Of a DNA stretch of 64,000 nucleotides, positions 48,701 to 62,352 are shown piece after piece. The stretch's first letter is position 1. The number at the start of each line of letters is the position of its first letter. Both the position numbers and the translations under genes were made by a program. The notes beneath the pieces were generated by a model, which was not told the origin of the DNA, did not search any database, and saw nothing but the letters and a program-made list of their open reading frames with translations. Source of the stretch: Tomocerus qinae (taxonomy: Eukaryota; Arthropoda; Collembola; Entomobryomorpha; Tomoceridae); contig CM034549.1 in the NCBI GenBank assembly GCA_020055645.1, forward strand, positions 18,125,930 through 18,189,929. Direction: 5' to 3'.

Positions 48701-49711
48701 TATATAGGAACACACGCCGATACCGAAGTGGTACACGCTGCTACTTAAATCCGTCAATTCAAGCATTGTGCAATAGTCGGTGAATAGCAGTTGGAGAAAG
48801 AAGGTAGACGTTTTATTTTTGGACGTGTCAGAAATACAATTCTATACCCAAAAAGGCTTTTAGCATTCAGATTGATGCACATCAATCTGAACTGACAAAT
48901 ACGATAGGTTTTATTATTCAGGAGGAGAAAGCTGGAAAGATTATATTGCAAATCCAAACAAATCCATTGAAAATATCTCATCTGTGTGTCAGTTTTCTCC
49001 AGGTGAAAGCTTTCTCTTCCACTTTAAAGTAAAAGGAATTTTTCAGCTAGGTACTTGACTCCTCTTTATTTGAAATACTTGCCTAAATATTTAATTTCAT
49101 TGAGGATTTCCTGGAATGCTGAGCAAATACAAAAAGTAGTCTCCAAGGAAAATCGATAATACAGTCAGAGTCTCTAGAGATTACTGCATTAGGGTATCAG
49201 CGTGTATGTAGCAGGCAACAGCAGCATACCTAATATATAGTGTCAGCAACAGAAAGCTATATGCTTGCTTTTTGTCCATTTACACATTTCTTCCTATCCG
49301 GATCAGATGCCGACTGATTTGGCTACATAACATTACATTCTGAGCAAGTACACGAAATTCTGCTGCAGAAAAACCTAATTCAGCTATTAAGGAAGCAGAG
49401 TAATTGTTCTCTTGCCGCTTTACGACCTCCCGTCAACAGGTACAAATTCTCTTCTCTAATTCCTAACGATTACAGCTTATATTAATCTCCCATTAGTACA
49501 GTCCAAATATTTATAATCTTAACACCTAACTAATTAATTTGAAGCTATTGAACACTATATCACAATTGCGGTTGTCGTTATGATCTTTATGATAATTATC
49601 GATGATTTTAACAATTTATATACCTATTTAAAATTATGGATTGGTTTGAAATGACAGATAAACAATTTGTCATCTTTTCTTTGATTTAGGTAGGCAATTT
49701 GAGATTGACTA
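45723..49711. other. Long intergenic region, no gene seen
   Basis: About 4 kb of AT-rich DNA. Open frames such as 48419-48631 and 48754-48981 have no recognisable domain. No terminal inverted repeats or tandem arrays were found. Confidence 0.5.
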
Positions 49712-52271
49712 ATGGATCCCCCTCCGGTCCCAGTTCCAGTCCCAGTCCCAATCTCAGTTCCAGTCCCACTTGCAAATGTAGATGAAGTTGATCAAAAGGA
49801 ACCCGCAGCACCGACGGCTCCACCGTTAATTCTCATTTCAACTCCATCATTCGATCATGTTGGAGCAAAACAGAAAGTAATGAATGATGCACTTGTCACT
49901 AGAGTTGAATTAACTATTTCAGCTCAGTAAGTGAAAATATACAAATTATATACATACATTAACATTTCATTTGAGTATCTTAGGCCAATTTGTAAATAGT
50001 TTTTACCATAGGAAGATTAATTGTGTAATTTTAGACAATTTTCTCATTTACCATTTTGCGATTACAGGAACCTTCTAGACAGAGATGCATTTTCAGTATC
50101 CGACCCAGTTTGCGTGGTGTACACTAAGGAAAACATTCCTAAGAAGAAGGAATGGATTGAAGTGGGACGCACGGAACAAATTAAAAATAATTTGAATCCT
50201 GAATGGAATACTAAATTTGTCATGGAGTACAGATTTGAGGAGCGTCAGGTGAATTTTATTGCATTAATTTCAATCACACATGAGATCTGAAAGTGAAAAA
50301 AATTATTTGAAAAATACTAGATTTTGAAATTTGCAATCTATGACTGGGATTGCAAAGAAGATTGCCTGAGTCTTCATGATTTTTTGGGACATATTGAATG
50401 TAGCTTGGGAGAGATTGTTGCTGCCCCAAATAATAAGGTAACAATATTATTTTACTTCGGTACAAATTGGTAGATACCTTTCTCTCGTACAAATTGGTAG
50501 ATACCTTTCTCTCATAATTATTGTATTGTGCAGTTTGTGAGGGAAATGGCAATACCTCCTCCATACAAGAAGAATTCAACCTTAACAATTTTAGCTGAAG
50601 AGCTAGGTGAAAATAAAATGATGCTGGGCTTGACATTAAATTGTCGAAATTTGGACAAAAAAGATGTATTTGGCAAGAGTGATCCTTTCGTGACGATTTC
50701 AAGGAAATTAGACAGTGGATCATGGGCTTTGATTCATAAGACGGAAGTCATCAAGAAAACATTGAACCCCGACTGGAGATATTTCAGCCTTCGCGTCTCG
50801 ACTTTAACCAGCGGGGGTAACCTGGAGAGAACTTTAAAATTTCAGGTTTATGACTGGAATAACAGTGGCTCCAATGATCTCATCGGAGAATTTCAAACTT
50901 CTTATGCAGATCTTACAGAAAGTATGGCTCAAATTAAATCAGCGATGTTTCCTATTCTTTTTATTTTCAAAATTTAATCTCAAGCTATTTTTATTTTCAG
51001 AGTTTAAGGAAGGCAATAATGCTACGTACGAACTTGTCCATACAGATAAGTTAAAAAGAAAAAAATCCTACAAAAATTCGGGAATACTAAATATAGTTAG
51101 CATGAACTACTACCATGAGAAAACATTCCTCGATTACATTCAGGAAGGAGTTCAACTCCACTTTAGTGTTGCAGTTGATTTTACTGCTTCAAATGGACAC
51201 CCAGATAAACCTACGTCTCTTCACTATAGACGAAGCATTGAAGACAGTCAGTATTCGTTGGCAATTAGAGCAGTTGGTACGATCCTCTTATGATAAAATA
51301 TTTTTCAAAAATACTTTGTAATTAAATTTTGCTCTGAATTTCAGGAGAAATTATTCAGGATTACAACCATGGAAAAATGTTTCCTGCGTTTGGATTCGGA
51401 GCTAAGATTCCTCCTACTAATTCCACATCCCACAATTTTCCTCTGAATGGGGTTCGCGAAAATCCTTGTTGTGACGGAGTGGATGGCATTTTGGAATCTT
51501 ATAAGAAAACATTAAGGATTGGTATGAAAATCAAACACAAATCAATTTTAAACATTTATCTGTAATTTGGCGGGTTTTAAAAATGTATAATTGGAACGAA
51601 TCGTTTTTCAGTTACATTGCATGGTCCGACTTACTTTACCCCAACTATAAGACAAGCCTCCAATTTCGCTTCGCTGTATCAAGATGGAAGGAATTATTTC
51701 GTTTTACTTATAATTACAGATGGAATTATTACAGGTATAAAAGCAATTTAAGCTGCAACAATGAGATTCTTTGTTATCTTTGTTTAGAAAGTATTTAGTT
51801 TATTTCAAATAATTGGGATTGCTAGATTTTGACGCAACGAAAGAAGCTATTATTGATGCATCTCCATTTCCTTTATCCATCATCATAATCGGCGTAGGTG
51901 CGGAAGACTTCAAAGAAATGGAAGCGTTGGATGCAGATGGAAAATTATTAAAATATGGAGACAAAATTGCGGTTAGAGATATTGTCCAGTTTGTCGGTAA
52001 GCTATTAATTTCATAAATAGCATGTTTATTCATTTTCTATGAAACATAAATAATATACAGCTACTTTTTTTAATGCTTTTATTTGTATATAATAATTGAG
52101 TATTGACATTTTGTAGAGCTAAGAAAATTTATGTCTCCTCATCGCCCGCCACGAATCTCAGACAGGAGTAAGGCAAGTCTGGGAAAAAGTGTTCTGATGG
52201 AATTGCCAGGCCAAGTTGTGTACTGGATGAAAACATACGGTCCTGATAAACCGAAAAATCAGGTCCCGTAG
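49712..52271 (+). CDS. Copine (two C2 domains plus vWA/copine domain)
   Basis: Exons: 49712-49926, 50068-50248, 50321-50437, 50534-50921, 51001-51276, 51345-51521, 51612-51734, 51826-51996, 52117-52271. Copines are calcium-dependent phospholipid-binding cytosolic proteins that move to membranes. C2[19 protein letters not shown] and [21 protein letters not shown]2[20 protein letters not shown] and [18 protein letters not shown], with the Asp ligands present; C2A has extra or changed residues in its second Asp loop. Copine domain: [64 protein letters not shown]. The N-terminus carries an extra (VP)n stretch, [15 protein letters not shown], and about 70 residues before C2A that copines usually lack. 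The gene looks intact. Confidence 0.93.
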
Positions 52272-53427
52272 ATTAGAGAACTTTCTGCGTAACTTTGACT
52301 TTTGCTTGTCTTCAAAATTGTCTAACAAACAACGAACTTGCATTTATTTAGTTGATTAGCGAAATGTGTTGTCTTTAAGTACAAAATCAAACGCAACATT
52401 CAAGAATATCTAATGCTACAAATACAAAGAAATATCTCTCTCTCTCTCTCTGCCAAATAATTAATCTTTGCGCTTTTCTCCTAATATCCTTCTTCATTAA
52501 CACGAATTACAAATACTACTACCTGCTATAAATCAAGAATCTATATAACAGATGAATCAACGAAGATGTGTTAATCGATATGTAATTGATGTTATTTATC
52601 TTTTGATATAAATTAAGTACCTGTACTACTATATGTACCTGTAATATTCAGCTTTTTGCGCAATGTTGACTGTATTAGTTACAGATACTTATTATAGTTG
52701 CTGTAAATAAGTGAGTATTAATATATGAATGTGGAAAAATCGTTTATGTACATATTCTATGGTATATAATGTTGATATCGCACTGTGTTAGTATGAGAAT
52801 TTAATGAGCTTGAAATTAAAATCATGTTTTGCATCTGCTACAGCCCACATCAATACAGCGTACGTTTATTAATTGACATTTTTGCATTGAATTTTTCATA
52901 AATCATTAATTCATTATTTGTCCTAGTTTAGACATAGCTTTATAACCAAAATCCAGAAAATATCCGAATAAAAATTCTGAAGACCTGGTCATTGTTTTAT
53001 TTAAAGTAGTTTACAATGGCCAATAAAATAAAATGCTAACAAGATATAGACTCAGTGACTTAAACTACCATGACCTAGTATCAAAGCCTAATATGCAAAT
53101 GCAATAATTAACTAGTGGGCATTTACCATATTTATTTGCTAGTCGAAAAATATACATAAAAATGATTTTCTCTTCCGGTATTTCCAAAGCCTGCTCGAAT
53201 TTCATTTATTGATTTTTTATAGCGGGTAATGTCCAATTATCAGTTCATGAGTTGTTTAACCTGAACTTTGAAGGTGGTTGAAGCCAGAAGAAATGTAGGA
53301 AGTCCTTTTCTGCAACTTCAGTTAGACCGCATTTATTATCATTGAGTTTCATTTGAGAATTAGTTTAGAAAGAACGATTCTATTTTTCAAACGCATACAG
53401 TTTTACACATTTTTTGTTCTAATAAAT
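52272..53427. other. Intergenic between copine and the protease cluster
   Basis: AT-rich; contains a (CT)9-type microsatellite at about 52435-52452 and the copine 3' UTR. No gene seen. Confidence 0.55.
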
Positions 53428-56400
53428 ATGGAATTGATTTTTGCAGTATTTATGATAGTTATTATGTCTGCATCCACGATATACGCTGCCCCTGAATCCA
53501 GAAATGTTAATGTCATGAAAGAAATGGCTACAGGCTTACAAATCGATGTTACCGGACATAAACATTTACACTATCTGCCCGGGTTGGATGAATGTGGAAT
53601 TTCAAATGTTGTCAGCAACCAGAAGAAACCTAAACGGAGACACAAACGAGTTGTGGGGGGTAAACCTGTAAGATAATTGTTTTTCATATGCTGATGATAT
53701 AAACGTGCAATTGAATGCATTCAGTAACTTTTCAAATAATTAGGAAATCGAGATTGTCAGTCATGAATAAGTTAATTTTTATCTAAAAATTTTAGTTGAT
53801 GAATGGAAAAGCACCTTGGATGATACAACTTTATCTTCACAATGGTAAGACATGCAAATTATAATCTAAACTTAACCTCATACGTAAAACATTTGATATT
53901 TTTGAAAGCAACTAACTATATTCTCACAATTGTAAAATTTTGATGAAAATTGCTATTGTCCAATTTAATGTAAAGGCACAAGTGGACGTTCAATTTTTCA
54001 TTGCGGAGGATCACTAATAACAAGAAATGTTATTCTAACGTAATATACTGCACTTTTTATCATCTTATGAAATAGCTAATAAATAAATACATTGCAGATG
54101 CAATTTCTATTTTAAGCGGGTATAATGTGTTCTGAATGTTTATATTTCAATTGCATGAAACACAGAGCCGCCCATTGTGTGAGTCGCATCCCTTCAGGAA
54201 CTTCATTGTGAGTACATTTCCTGAGTCTTAATAGTAGTTAATGTTAAATGAGGGTCAGATTTATATTTTCTTGATGAAAGATCTGCAGTAATGTATGGAG
54301 AAGTGGACCGAAGACACGTAAAGATTTGTGAAACAGAATTATCTAAGAATTGCACTAGGGAGAAACAAAGGCAAATTGAGGAAACTGTAATCCATGAACA
54401 TTACTCAGAAGGAAATTTGCAAAATGACATTGCACTAATTAAGCTCTCTGGGGACTTGGAATTTAATTGTAAGTAGCTATAAATCAATACTATCACAATT
54501 ATGAACTTCATTGGAGTTTATCGGAGTAATCGGTACAATTTTTTATATACAGCTACTTCAAGACCTATTTGTCTTCCTCTCACAGAAAATATACTCGAGC
54601 AATGGGCAGATACTGAATTGCAAGCTACAGGGTGCATTATTTCGAAAAGAATATTTTATATCCATTAAGTAAGCTGTATGCTTTTATGACCAAGACAGAA
54701 TGAAACTAGTAAATCAAAAATGTCCTTTTCATTTCAGGTGGGGAACTCAGAATAAATTTGATGGTAAATGATTTTTACTTTAATACAATTTGCATGCATG
54801 CAAATAAGAACTACTTATCAGAGCAAATTAATTTTTAACAGATCCTGGTCCTAAAAAACTTTCAAATGTGTTAGAAGAGGTCAGAATACCTTTAAGAAAA
54901 AGAAAGTATTGCAACAGATTCCATTCAAGGCTGTATGGAAAACTGCCAGGCAGCAGGGTACATTTGTATTTATATTTGTGCTTTAAATACAAAGTGTTAA
55001 ACAATACTAATACAACTATCACAATAGTATAAATTATCCCAAAATAACCTAATTTTATTGCATATGTTATTAATTCAATTGTATTTTAAAAAGTTCTGTG
55101 CGGGAGGAGGAGAAGCTGGAAAAGGTTAATATTATGTACAATAAATTATCATGAATCTGCACTAGAATTCATAGAGTAAAAAGTTCATGCATGATTTAGA
55201 CACTTGTGCTGGAGACAGTGGGTCCTCTATAGTCCACCCTGTGATAATGGATGATGGAGGAGAGAAATACTTTCAATTTGGAATTGTGTCCTCTGGCCAT
55301 GTCAGTACTTGTGGATGGCAGGGAAGGCCATCCATTTACACAAACGTCTTATATTTCATGCCTTGGATCTTAGATCATCTTGGCAAAAAGCAAGCAAGTA
55401 AATACACTAAACCAAATTTCTAATCTCCCTGTGAAATAAATTAAAATCAATTATCTGGAATATTTGTAGCAGATATACCTCTTAACCCAATTTACGGCCA
55501 CAGACGTCATTTCTACAATAATGAATTGTCAACGGGGCACCATATTGACGAAAGGAAGAATCCCCTCAGATTATTACTACCTGAAAGATGTGGATACTGG
55601 AAAAATCCAAGACAGACTGATTTAGAATCGGAAAACCCAAGAACTAGGCGGATTATAGGTGGTCGTCCTAGTGGTAAGCAAAATATCTCAAATTTCACTA
55701 CACATCCCAATTGAGTCGTACCCAAATCAATTGATGACGATAATAATTAACTTTTTCTACGGAAAATTATATAAAATGTTAAGTAAATGTTGACAAATAA
55801 ATGCCCAATCCAATAACAGGTGGAATCCAAGCATTTCCATGGATGGCTCAAATCTTTGCTCGGAGTAGTAAGTTAAACTATATGATAAAGCTGATGCGTG
55901 TAATATATTTTTCAACTTACTTCAATTAGCGATTAATTACTTGCAGGTCTGACAAATGTAGTTAGCTTGCGATGCAGTGGAAGTGTTATTGGCAATCGAC
56001 ACATTTTATCATCGGCAAGTTGTGTCACCGAATTAGGTTACCCGAATATTTTCAACATAAAAATTGTTTACACAGAATGTTATGGAGTAAAATAATTGAC
56101 TTCTATTTTAATTGAATTAACAGTTGGAGAATTTACACTGTTAGTGACAGATTTTTGTTACTCTCACTGACTATTACAAGGTTATAAATAATTGATTTAG
56201 TAATATTTATTTATCTTAAGACAATTTTATTTATTGTAAGGGACTCAATTGTTCTGGGAAGCTACAACAGGAAAGAGCCAAATGAGTGCATTAACAATGG
56301 AAAATGCTTTAAGCATTACAGACCTGAAATAGAAGAAGTGATTGTGCATCGAAAATATGAAAAATTCTCTCATCATTTTGATATTGCTATAATAAGACTG

Positions 56401-57159
56401 GTTGATGACATCCCATTCAGTGGTTGGTCCACCTTTCTAACATTCTGAATATGTAGGAATCTGTTGTACATGAATGAGCTTTTTAAGATTGGAGATTAAA
56501 ATGGAATTTTCTCGATTTTCAGATTTTATTCAGCCTATATGTTTGCCTCTGAGTGAAAAAATAACAGAAAATTGGCCTAACTATCGATTTACTACAGCTG
56601 GATGGGGGAGAATAACGAGTGAACCCGTGGCGAATATCTCTTCCTCTAACATATTACAAACAATTCAAGTCGATCTTGTGGATCGAAACAAATGCGATCT
56701 AGTTTTTACAAGATTGTTTGCAAATTTAGATCGATCTCGAGTAAGTTTCAATACTTTCTGCCAATATTTCATAGGAAATACTAGCATTCAATTATTTTAA
56801 TTCATAAATTGATGTTAATTGAGGACATGCATTTGTAGTAAATGCAATTACTAATGTTTTTTTCAATATACAGCTTTGTAGTGGAGGAGAGCCTGGGATA
56901 GGGGAATGCAATGGTGATTTAGGATCTCCATTAATGAGGAAAGACTAGACATATTTATTTAGTTCTTTGTTTTTTAAACTAATTTCCAGACAGACTAATG
57001 TATTATTTTAATGAACATTTTAGGCCTTTGGGACACAAGCAGCAGAGCATGTACCAATTTGGGATTTTATCGATTGCACAATGTGCGCAGCAAGGAGTTC
57101 CTTCTGTCTACACCAATGTTCTTTCTTACATTCCTTGGATACTTAAACATTTATTATAA
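53428..57159 (+). CDS. Secreted trypsin-like protease, two-domain model: active domain plus degenerate domain
   Basis: Exons of domain 1: 53428-53667, 53796-53844, 53976-54039, 54166-54207, 54281-54468, 54553-54631, 54738-54763, 54842-54957, 55094-55124, 55200-55397 (or to the stop at 55423). Signal peptide (FAVFMIVIMSASTIYAA), propeptide, basic activation site KRRHKR then VVGG. Triad: His in TAAHC, Asp in NDIALI, Ser in DTCAGDSGS; Asp six residues before Ser predicts trypsin specificity. A phase-1 splice at 55397 to 55473 would fuse it to a second domain (RRIIGG at 55640). That domain has SSASC for the His motif and GDLGSP for the Ser motif, so it is inactive. If the splice is not used, the protein ends at 55423 and the second part is a separate decayed copy. 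Confidence 0.8.
55473..57159 (+). pseudogene. Second, degenerate S1 domain of the upstream protease gene
   Basis: Recognised by RRIIGGRPSG, AFPWMAQIF, LVDDIPFS, DFIQPICLPL, TTAGWGR and QFGILSIAQCAQQGVPSVY. Catalytic His aligns with Ser (SASC) and catalytic Ser with Leu (GDLGSP); Asp (HFDIAII) remains. The joint near 56040 to 56241 lacks a consistent donor/acceptor phase, and the exon at 56874 runs into TAG at 56946 with no GT before the next block at 57024. Either a protease homologue with unusual splicing or a decaying pseudogene. Confidence 0.65.
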
Positions 57160-57726
57160 GAATTCGCTACTCTTTTTCTACCACTTCAAAAGATCACGAC
57201 AAAAACGATAAATTGTAATTCTATAGTTAATTAATTCTGATTGAATAAAAATATCTCATTTGAATTTAATTATGTGCCAGACAAGATCAAAGCCAAACTA
57301 GCGTTATACCTATTGCTGCATCTAGTATCAATAAAGTAAAATGACATTTTTATCGTGTGATTGTCTCAGCATAGCATCATCCCTTGCAAACAAAGCTGCA
57401 GTTGTCTTTAGACAATGATAACACTAAACATGTATTAATCCAATATACTACACTCAATACACGTGTCTAATTTATCATAAAATCGGGAAAAAATTTAATT
57501 ACAGGATTATTTACGTGTTTTTCATGTTTTATATCACTTTATGAATGCTGATTACTATTAAATTAACTGGGGGTATCATAATTTAAATGTTAACCAAATG
57601 ACATTGAACGAAATCCTTTAAAAGGACATTCATATTGAAAACTGTAATAGTTTTTAACTTGGCTTATCACAGCCTTTGTGTCTGTGACTTTCTTTTTCAT
57701 TGTAATCGTTTTGAGACTAAAAGATC
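57160..57726. other. Intergenic between the two protease genes
   Basis: AT-rich spacer of 567 bp holding the promoter of the downstream gene. No clear TATA box or other feature. Confidence 0.5.
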
Positions 57727-60700
57727 ATGGGGTGGCTCCGTATGTTTTTTCTGGCATTAGGTCTTGTGGTCATTGTGGAGGCTAAATGGCCACGATGTGC
57801 AAGATTGGGAGAGAGTGTAAGAATATATCTGGATTTATCGTTTTGTGTACAGAAATTCTTGAACGTAATTTTGATAAAATTTGAATTGATTTTAGTGCGA
57901 TGCAACTGCTGATTGCTGCATTGGATTTTGTGTAGACAAAAACTGCCAGGATGGTATTTACTTGTTTAATGATATTATAGTAGCTTTACATAAAATTATG
58001 GTAGCTGGTACAATTATTAGTGATTAATTTTAACAGGGTTACAACGTCCTGAGGGATACGATTACATTGAGCATGAACTTGAGACAGGATTGAAAGTCGA
58101 CGTTTATCACCACAAAAATATAGATCTTCTCAGCCCATTGACAGAGTGTGGACTATCTGGAGCCAATTCGACTCATGTCAGACGAAAACGTATCGTAGGT
58201 GAGTAAAATTCTCACAACTAATTAAAAATTCATCTATAATTCTCAAGTTTAATTGAATTGGTTTATATTTTAGGTGGTAAAGCTGTAAATTTTGGGGAAT
58301 ATCCGTAAGTGGACCAACTTTAATGTATTGAGGCATAGTATTACTTAATTTACACCATTATAAAGTACACAATTTTATCTAAAGTCTGTTTGTACTGAGT
58401 TTAAATTAATTTTATTTATAGATGGATGGTTCAACTGTATTTGCACAACAGTAAGTTTACAGTTAGATTATGCTGATTGCAAAAATAATGACTTGTAATA
58501 CAAACTATTTTGATATTTATTTACCTTTACAAGCGTTAATTTCGTTTCAGTTACATTTGGACATTCTTACTTTCATTGTGGAGGAACTCTAATTACCAGG
58601 TATAGTATACAGATTCTGTTTATTTCTGTGACCCAAGCATGTATGGTCACTCTAAGAAAAAATGTTCTGAGGCTAGTTGTGCATTGTAAAACTTATCATA
58701 CATCGTTAATGACAATGACATTTTTATTTGCATTCCAGGCGACACATTCTTACCGCAGCACATTGTTTGACTAGAATTGGTAATCTTAGTTTTTCTTAAA
58801 AAAATATTGTTTGTCAAATTCTAGTGTTAATCATAACTTTCTTTTTCCTTTTTCAGGCACTGCTCTAACACTGTGAGTTTTTGAGAGTTTTACGAAACTA
58901 TTTAAATGTAGAATTCGCTTATATACAAAGTCAATGGGTAGAGAACATCCCCTAAATGTTTACCTGCTAAGAATTTTATGAATACTGACTAATAGTTCTG
59001 ATGGGAATTTTTTATAAAGAAAAGCCGTAGTCATCGGAAATCACGATCGCCGAACCAAAAAAGAATGTGATGAGAACAACTCGACCTGTACATGGTCTAC
59101 GCACAGAGAAATTGATGAAATTATAGTTCATGAAAATTATTCTGAGGGAAATCTGCGAAATGATATTGGACTTATTAGATTGGGAGAAGATATAGAAATC
59201 ACACGTAAGCAATAAATAAATAATTCAATAGCTAACGGATTTTTATATGCATATATAATTTGCAGCATTGATACGTCCAATTTGCCTTCCACGATCTGAG
59301 ATGAGAATACAAGGATGGAAAGACGGAAAATTGACGGCTGTAGGTTGGGGAACACAAAACAAGGCAAGCATGACAATAAAATACTTCAAAATAAAACTAT
59401 TTATTTAAATTTTATTTAAATTAACTTACTTAATGCTACAATAGTACAACGATGAAGGACCTAAGGTCGTATCTTACAAGGAGCAAGAAGTTGAAAATAC
59501 TTTGGTTTCGAGGTAAAAATCCTCACCCATTATGCATCTACCACACAGTCTTTATTAACACAAATTATTCTTTGTTTTCGCAGAGAAAATTGTAATCGTT
59601 TCTTTACACGAGTGCTAGGAAAGCTACAAAGGAGTCAGGTTAGATTGATTAATTACAAACAAAATTATGTTTAATGTTTATGACCAACTGTGATAGAATT
59701 TCATTAAAAATTAATTTATGATTTAGATTTGTGCTGGTGGGTATCCTGGAAAAGGAGATTGTCAAGGTATGACTAAACTAAGCAACTTATACTATGATTT
59801 CTACCTCAAACTGATTTGTACCTTTTAGTATTACTTACTAATTGTTTCTCTTTTACATTGTAGGAGATTCGGGTAAGGAAGATGTGAAACAAGAGATGGT
59901 TTTATGAATAGGACATCCGTATATAGTTATTAGATGAATTAGAAGCTCATAATTATACGCATGTAGGTGGTCCACTTTTAAAAAAGATTAAAGTTGATGA
60001 CACTTATGGGGATCGTTACTATCAATTTGGAATTGTGTCTACTGGAGCCGTGGTTAAATGTGGCTACCAGGGTACGTCAATAATCAAATCCAATTAGGAT
60101 TTTGGGAATAAAATATGAGCATGTAAATAGTAGGAGAATAACAAATGTCGTTGCAATTTTCAATTTCAGGCAAACCGTCTGTCTACAGCAATGTTATGTG
60201 GTTTATGCCTTGGATATTGGACAATATTGCTCCCCCGGGAGGTAATTACATTATCATACTTTAATAAGCATTATTTTCATGTCAATAATTGAAACAATAT
60301 TTTTTGTATGTAACTAATTTTCAGAAAAACGACCATCTGGTATAGCTGTGTTGGATTCTTACCAGCTTATGAAAAATGTTGGTACGGATGAGAATCCAGT
60401 ATGGAATAAAACAGCGGTCAATCCTGCTGACCAATTGGCTTCGGGTGAAAATATGAATATAACTAGCCATGCAAACTACGGTCTCCTGCCGAAATTCCCC
60501 GATTGTGGAGGTGCCCTTGTTGTGAATTCGACAAGAGTCAAAAGAATTGTCGGAGGAAGACCAGCTGGAATAACTGTATTTCCTGTAAGTTCTTCATTTC
60601 ATACTATATCTCAATGAGTTGCAAAAGTGCATGAAAGTAATACAATTTAATTCTTTTGCAGTGGATGGTACAAGTCTATGTACGACACAGTAAGTAATGC

Positions 60701-62352
60701 TAAATATTTTTGATTAATACCGTTACCCTCTTCTTAGTGACATTTTAATGAGTTTCTTTCTTATAGGTGTAACATTAGATCTCCATTTGAGATGCGGAGG
60801 TATGAACATATTTGAAACGGATTTATAAATTATATATATTAAATATATTCCAAAATATTATCTCAATTTTATTATATTACTAGGGACATTAATCAACTCC
60901 AAATACGTCTTAACATCTGCTCACTGGTAAGATCACAAAAAGTCCTCCTAAGCTATCTTATTTATTCTTCCACAATGAATTCCATGTTTAATTGTGGCCA
61001 ATAATTTTTTTTATTGCAGTGTAACTGAAATTACAGCACCGTTTACTGTGTAAGTATATCAATAGGATTCACTAGTTGCAATTTTGTAAGCTATAATTAA
61101 TGGTTTGAAATATTTCAGAGAATCTGTAACACTTGGAGGTTACAATAGAATGTTAGACGAAGAATGTTCTGGAGGCGAATGCATTCAGCCAAAAACAATG
61201 TTTCTGGAAGAAGTGTTTATCCATGATGAATTTACTAAATATGCTCATGACAATGATATTGCTCTTATAAGACTTCCTGAAGAAGTAACCTTTAATAGTG
61301 AGTTTATTTATATCTATAGATGCATTTTACTTAATTGCAGATTTGATTAAGCTTTATAAACAGTAGAAATGCATTTGTACTTATTTCCCTATGGAAGAAA
61401 ATTAACTATTTGTTTTGTTAACAGAATTCATCCAACCTATATGTTTGCCACATACTGAAGAGGTATTAAAGAGTATTAATGACAAGAAATTCACTACGAC
61501 TGGATGGGGTAAGCTTATTCTGATTTCCAAATTATATTCCATGTTTCTATATGTAAAGTCATGTAAATTTTACAAAATTATTTTATTCTGATTGTCCTAG
61601 GTCGCGTTAGTGCTGATGCAAGTAAGTGTCATTAATAACTAGCATATCTTTATAATGACTATGTAATAACAATGTAATTAATGTCTTTCTAGGTGAATTT
61701 TCAACCTCAAACATACTTAACGCTGTGAACATAAGTTTGATTCATAGGGAGGCTTGTGACAGTGTGTATTCTCGCCAAATGGGAGTTTTGGACCGTTCAA
61801 AGGTGACATTATTAAATAATTGCCTAACAAGTGATTTATTCTATATATATTTAGTATCAATTGGATCATAATGATATTTGAATAATACTTTCCTTTTTTT
61901 GCAGTTATGCGGTGGAGGCGTCCCTGGGAAAGGTAAATGATTAATGGTACAAAGAGTACCTATAAGATTGTATACTATTCGAGCAAAGACATAATTTCGT
62001 TAATAATATTTTTCGTTTGCTTTTTCTTGCAGGTGAATGCGCTGGAGATGGAGGTAAACACAATTTTAGGCTTGGAGTAATTGTAGGAAGAGTTTATTTG
62101 AATCATAATTTAGAAACCAGATTAAAGGTTGCTTTAATTTTGCATTCAATTAAACCGTATCTAATTTCGTATTATACAATTATAGGTGGACCTTTGCAAA
62201 AGTTTGTTAACGGCTCTTCAGATGATTCTGTAAAGAGGTATTTCCAATTCGGAATAGTTTCTTCTAGCGAGTGTGCTCAACAAGGAATGCCTACTGTGTA
62301 TGCCAATATCATGTACTACATGCCCTGGATTTTGGATCATATGGAGCCTTAG
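57727..62352 (+). CDS. Secreted two-domain trypsin-like protein: knottin-like head, active S1 domain, inactive S1 domain
   Basis: About 24 short exons join in frame throughout (first ones 57727-57816, 57896-57953, 58037-58198). Signal peptide FFLALGLVVIVEA. Next a six-cysteine head, C-x6-C-x5-CC-x3-C-x4-C (57787-57947), the spacing of inhibitor cystine knots. Activation site RRKR then IVGG at 58190. Domain 1 triad: TAAHC, NDIGLI, GDSGGP (the GDSG exon is tiny, at 59863-59872). A linker of about 70 residues (60325-60530) ends in VKRIVGG, opening domain 2: TSAHC and NDIALI are intact, but the Ser motif reads GDGGGP, Ser to Gly. It ends MPWILDHMEP. Domain 1 uses a GC donor after 59363. It is a tandem paralogue of the gene at 53428, sharing propeptide and intron layout. 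Confidence 0.88.
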
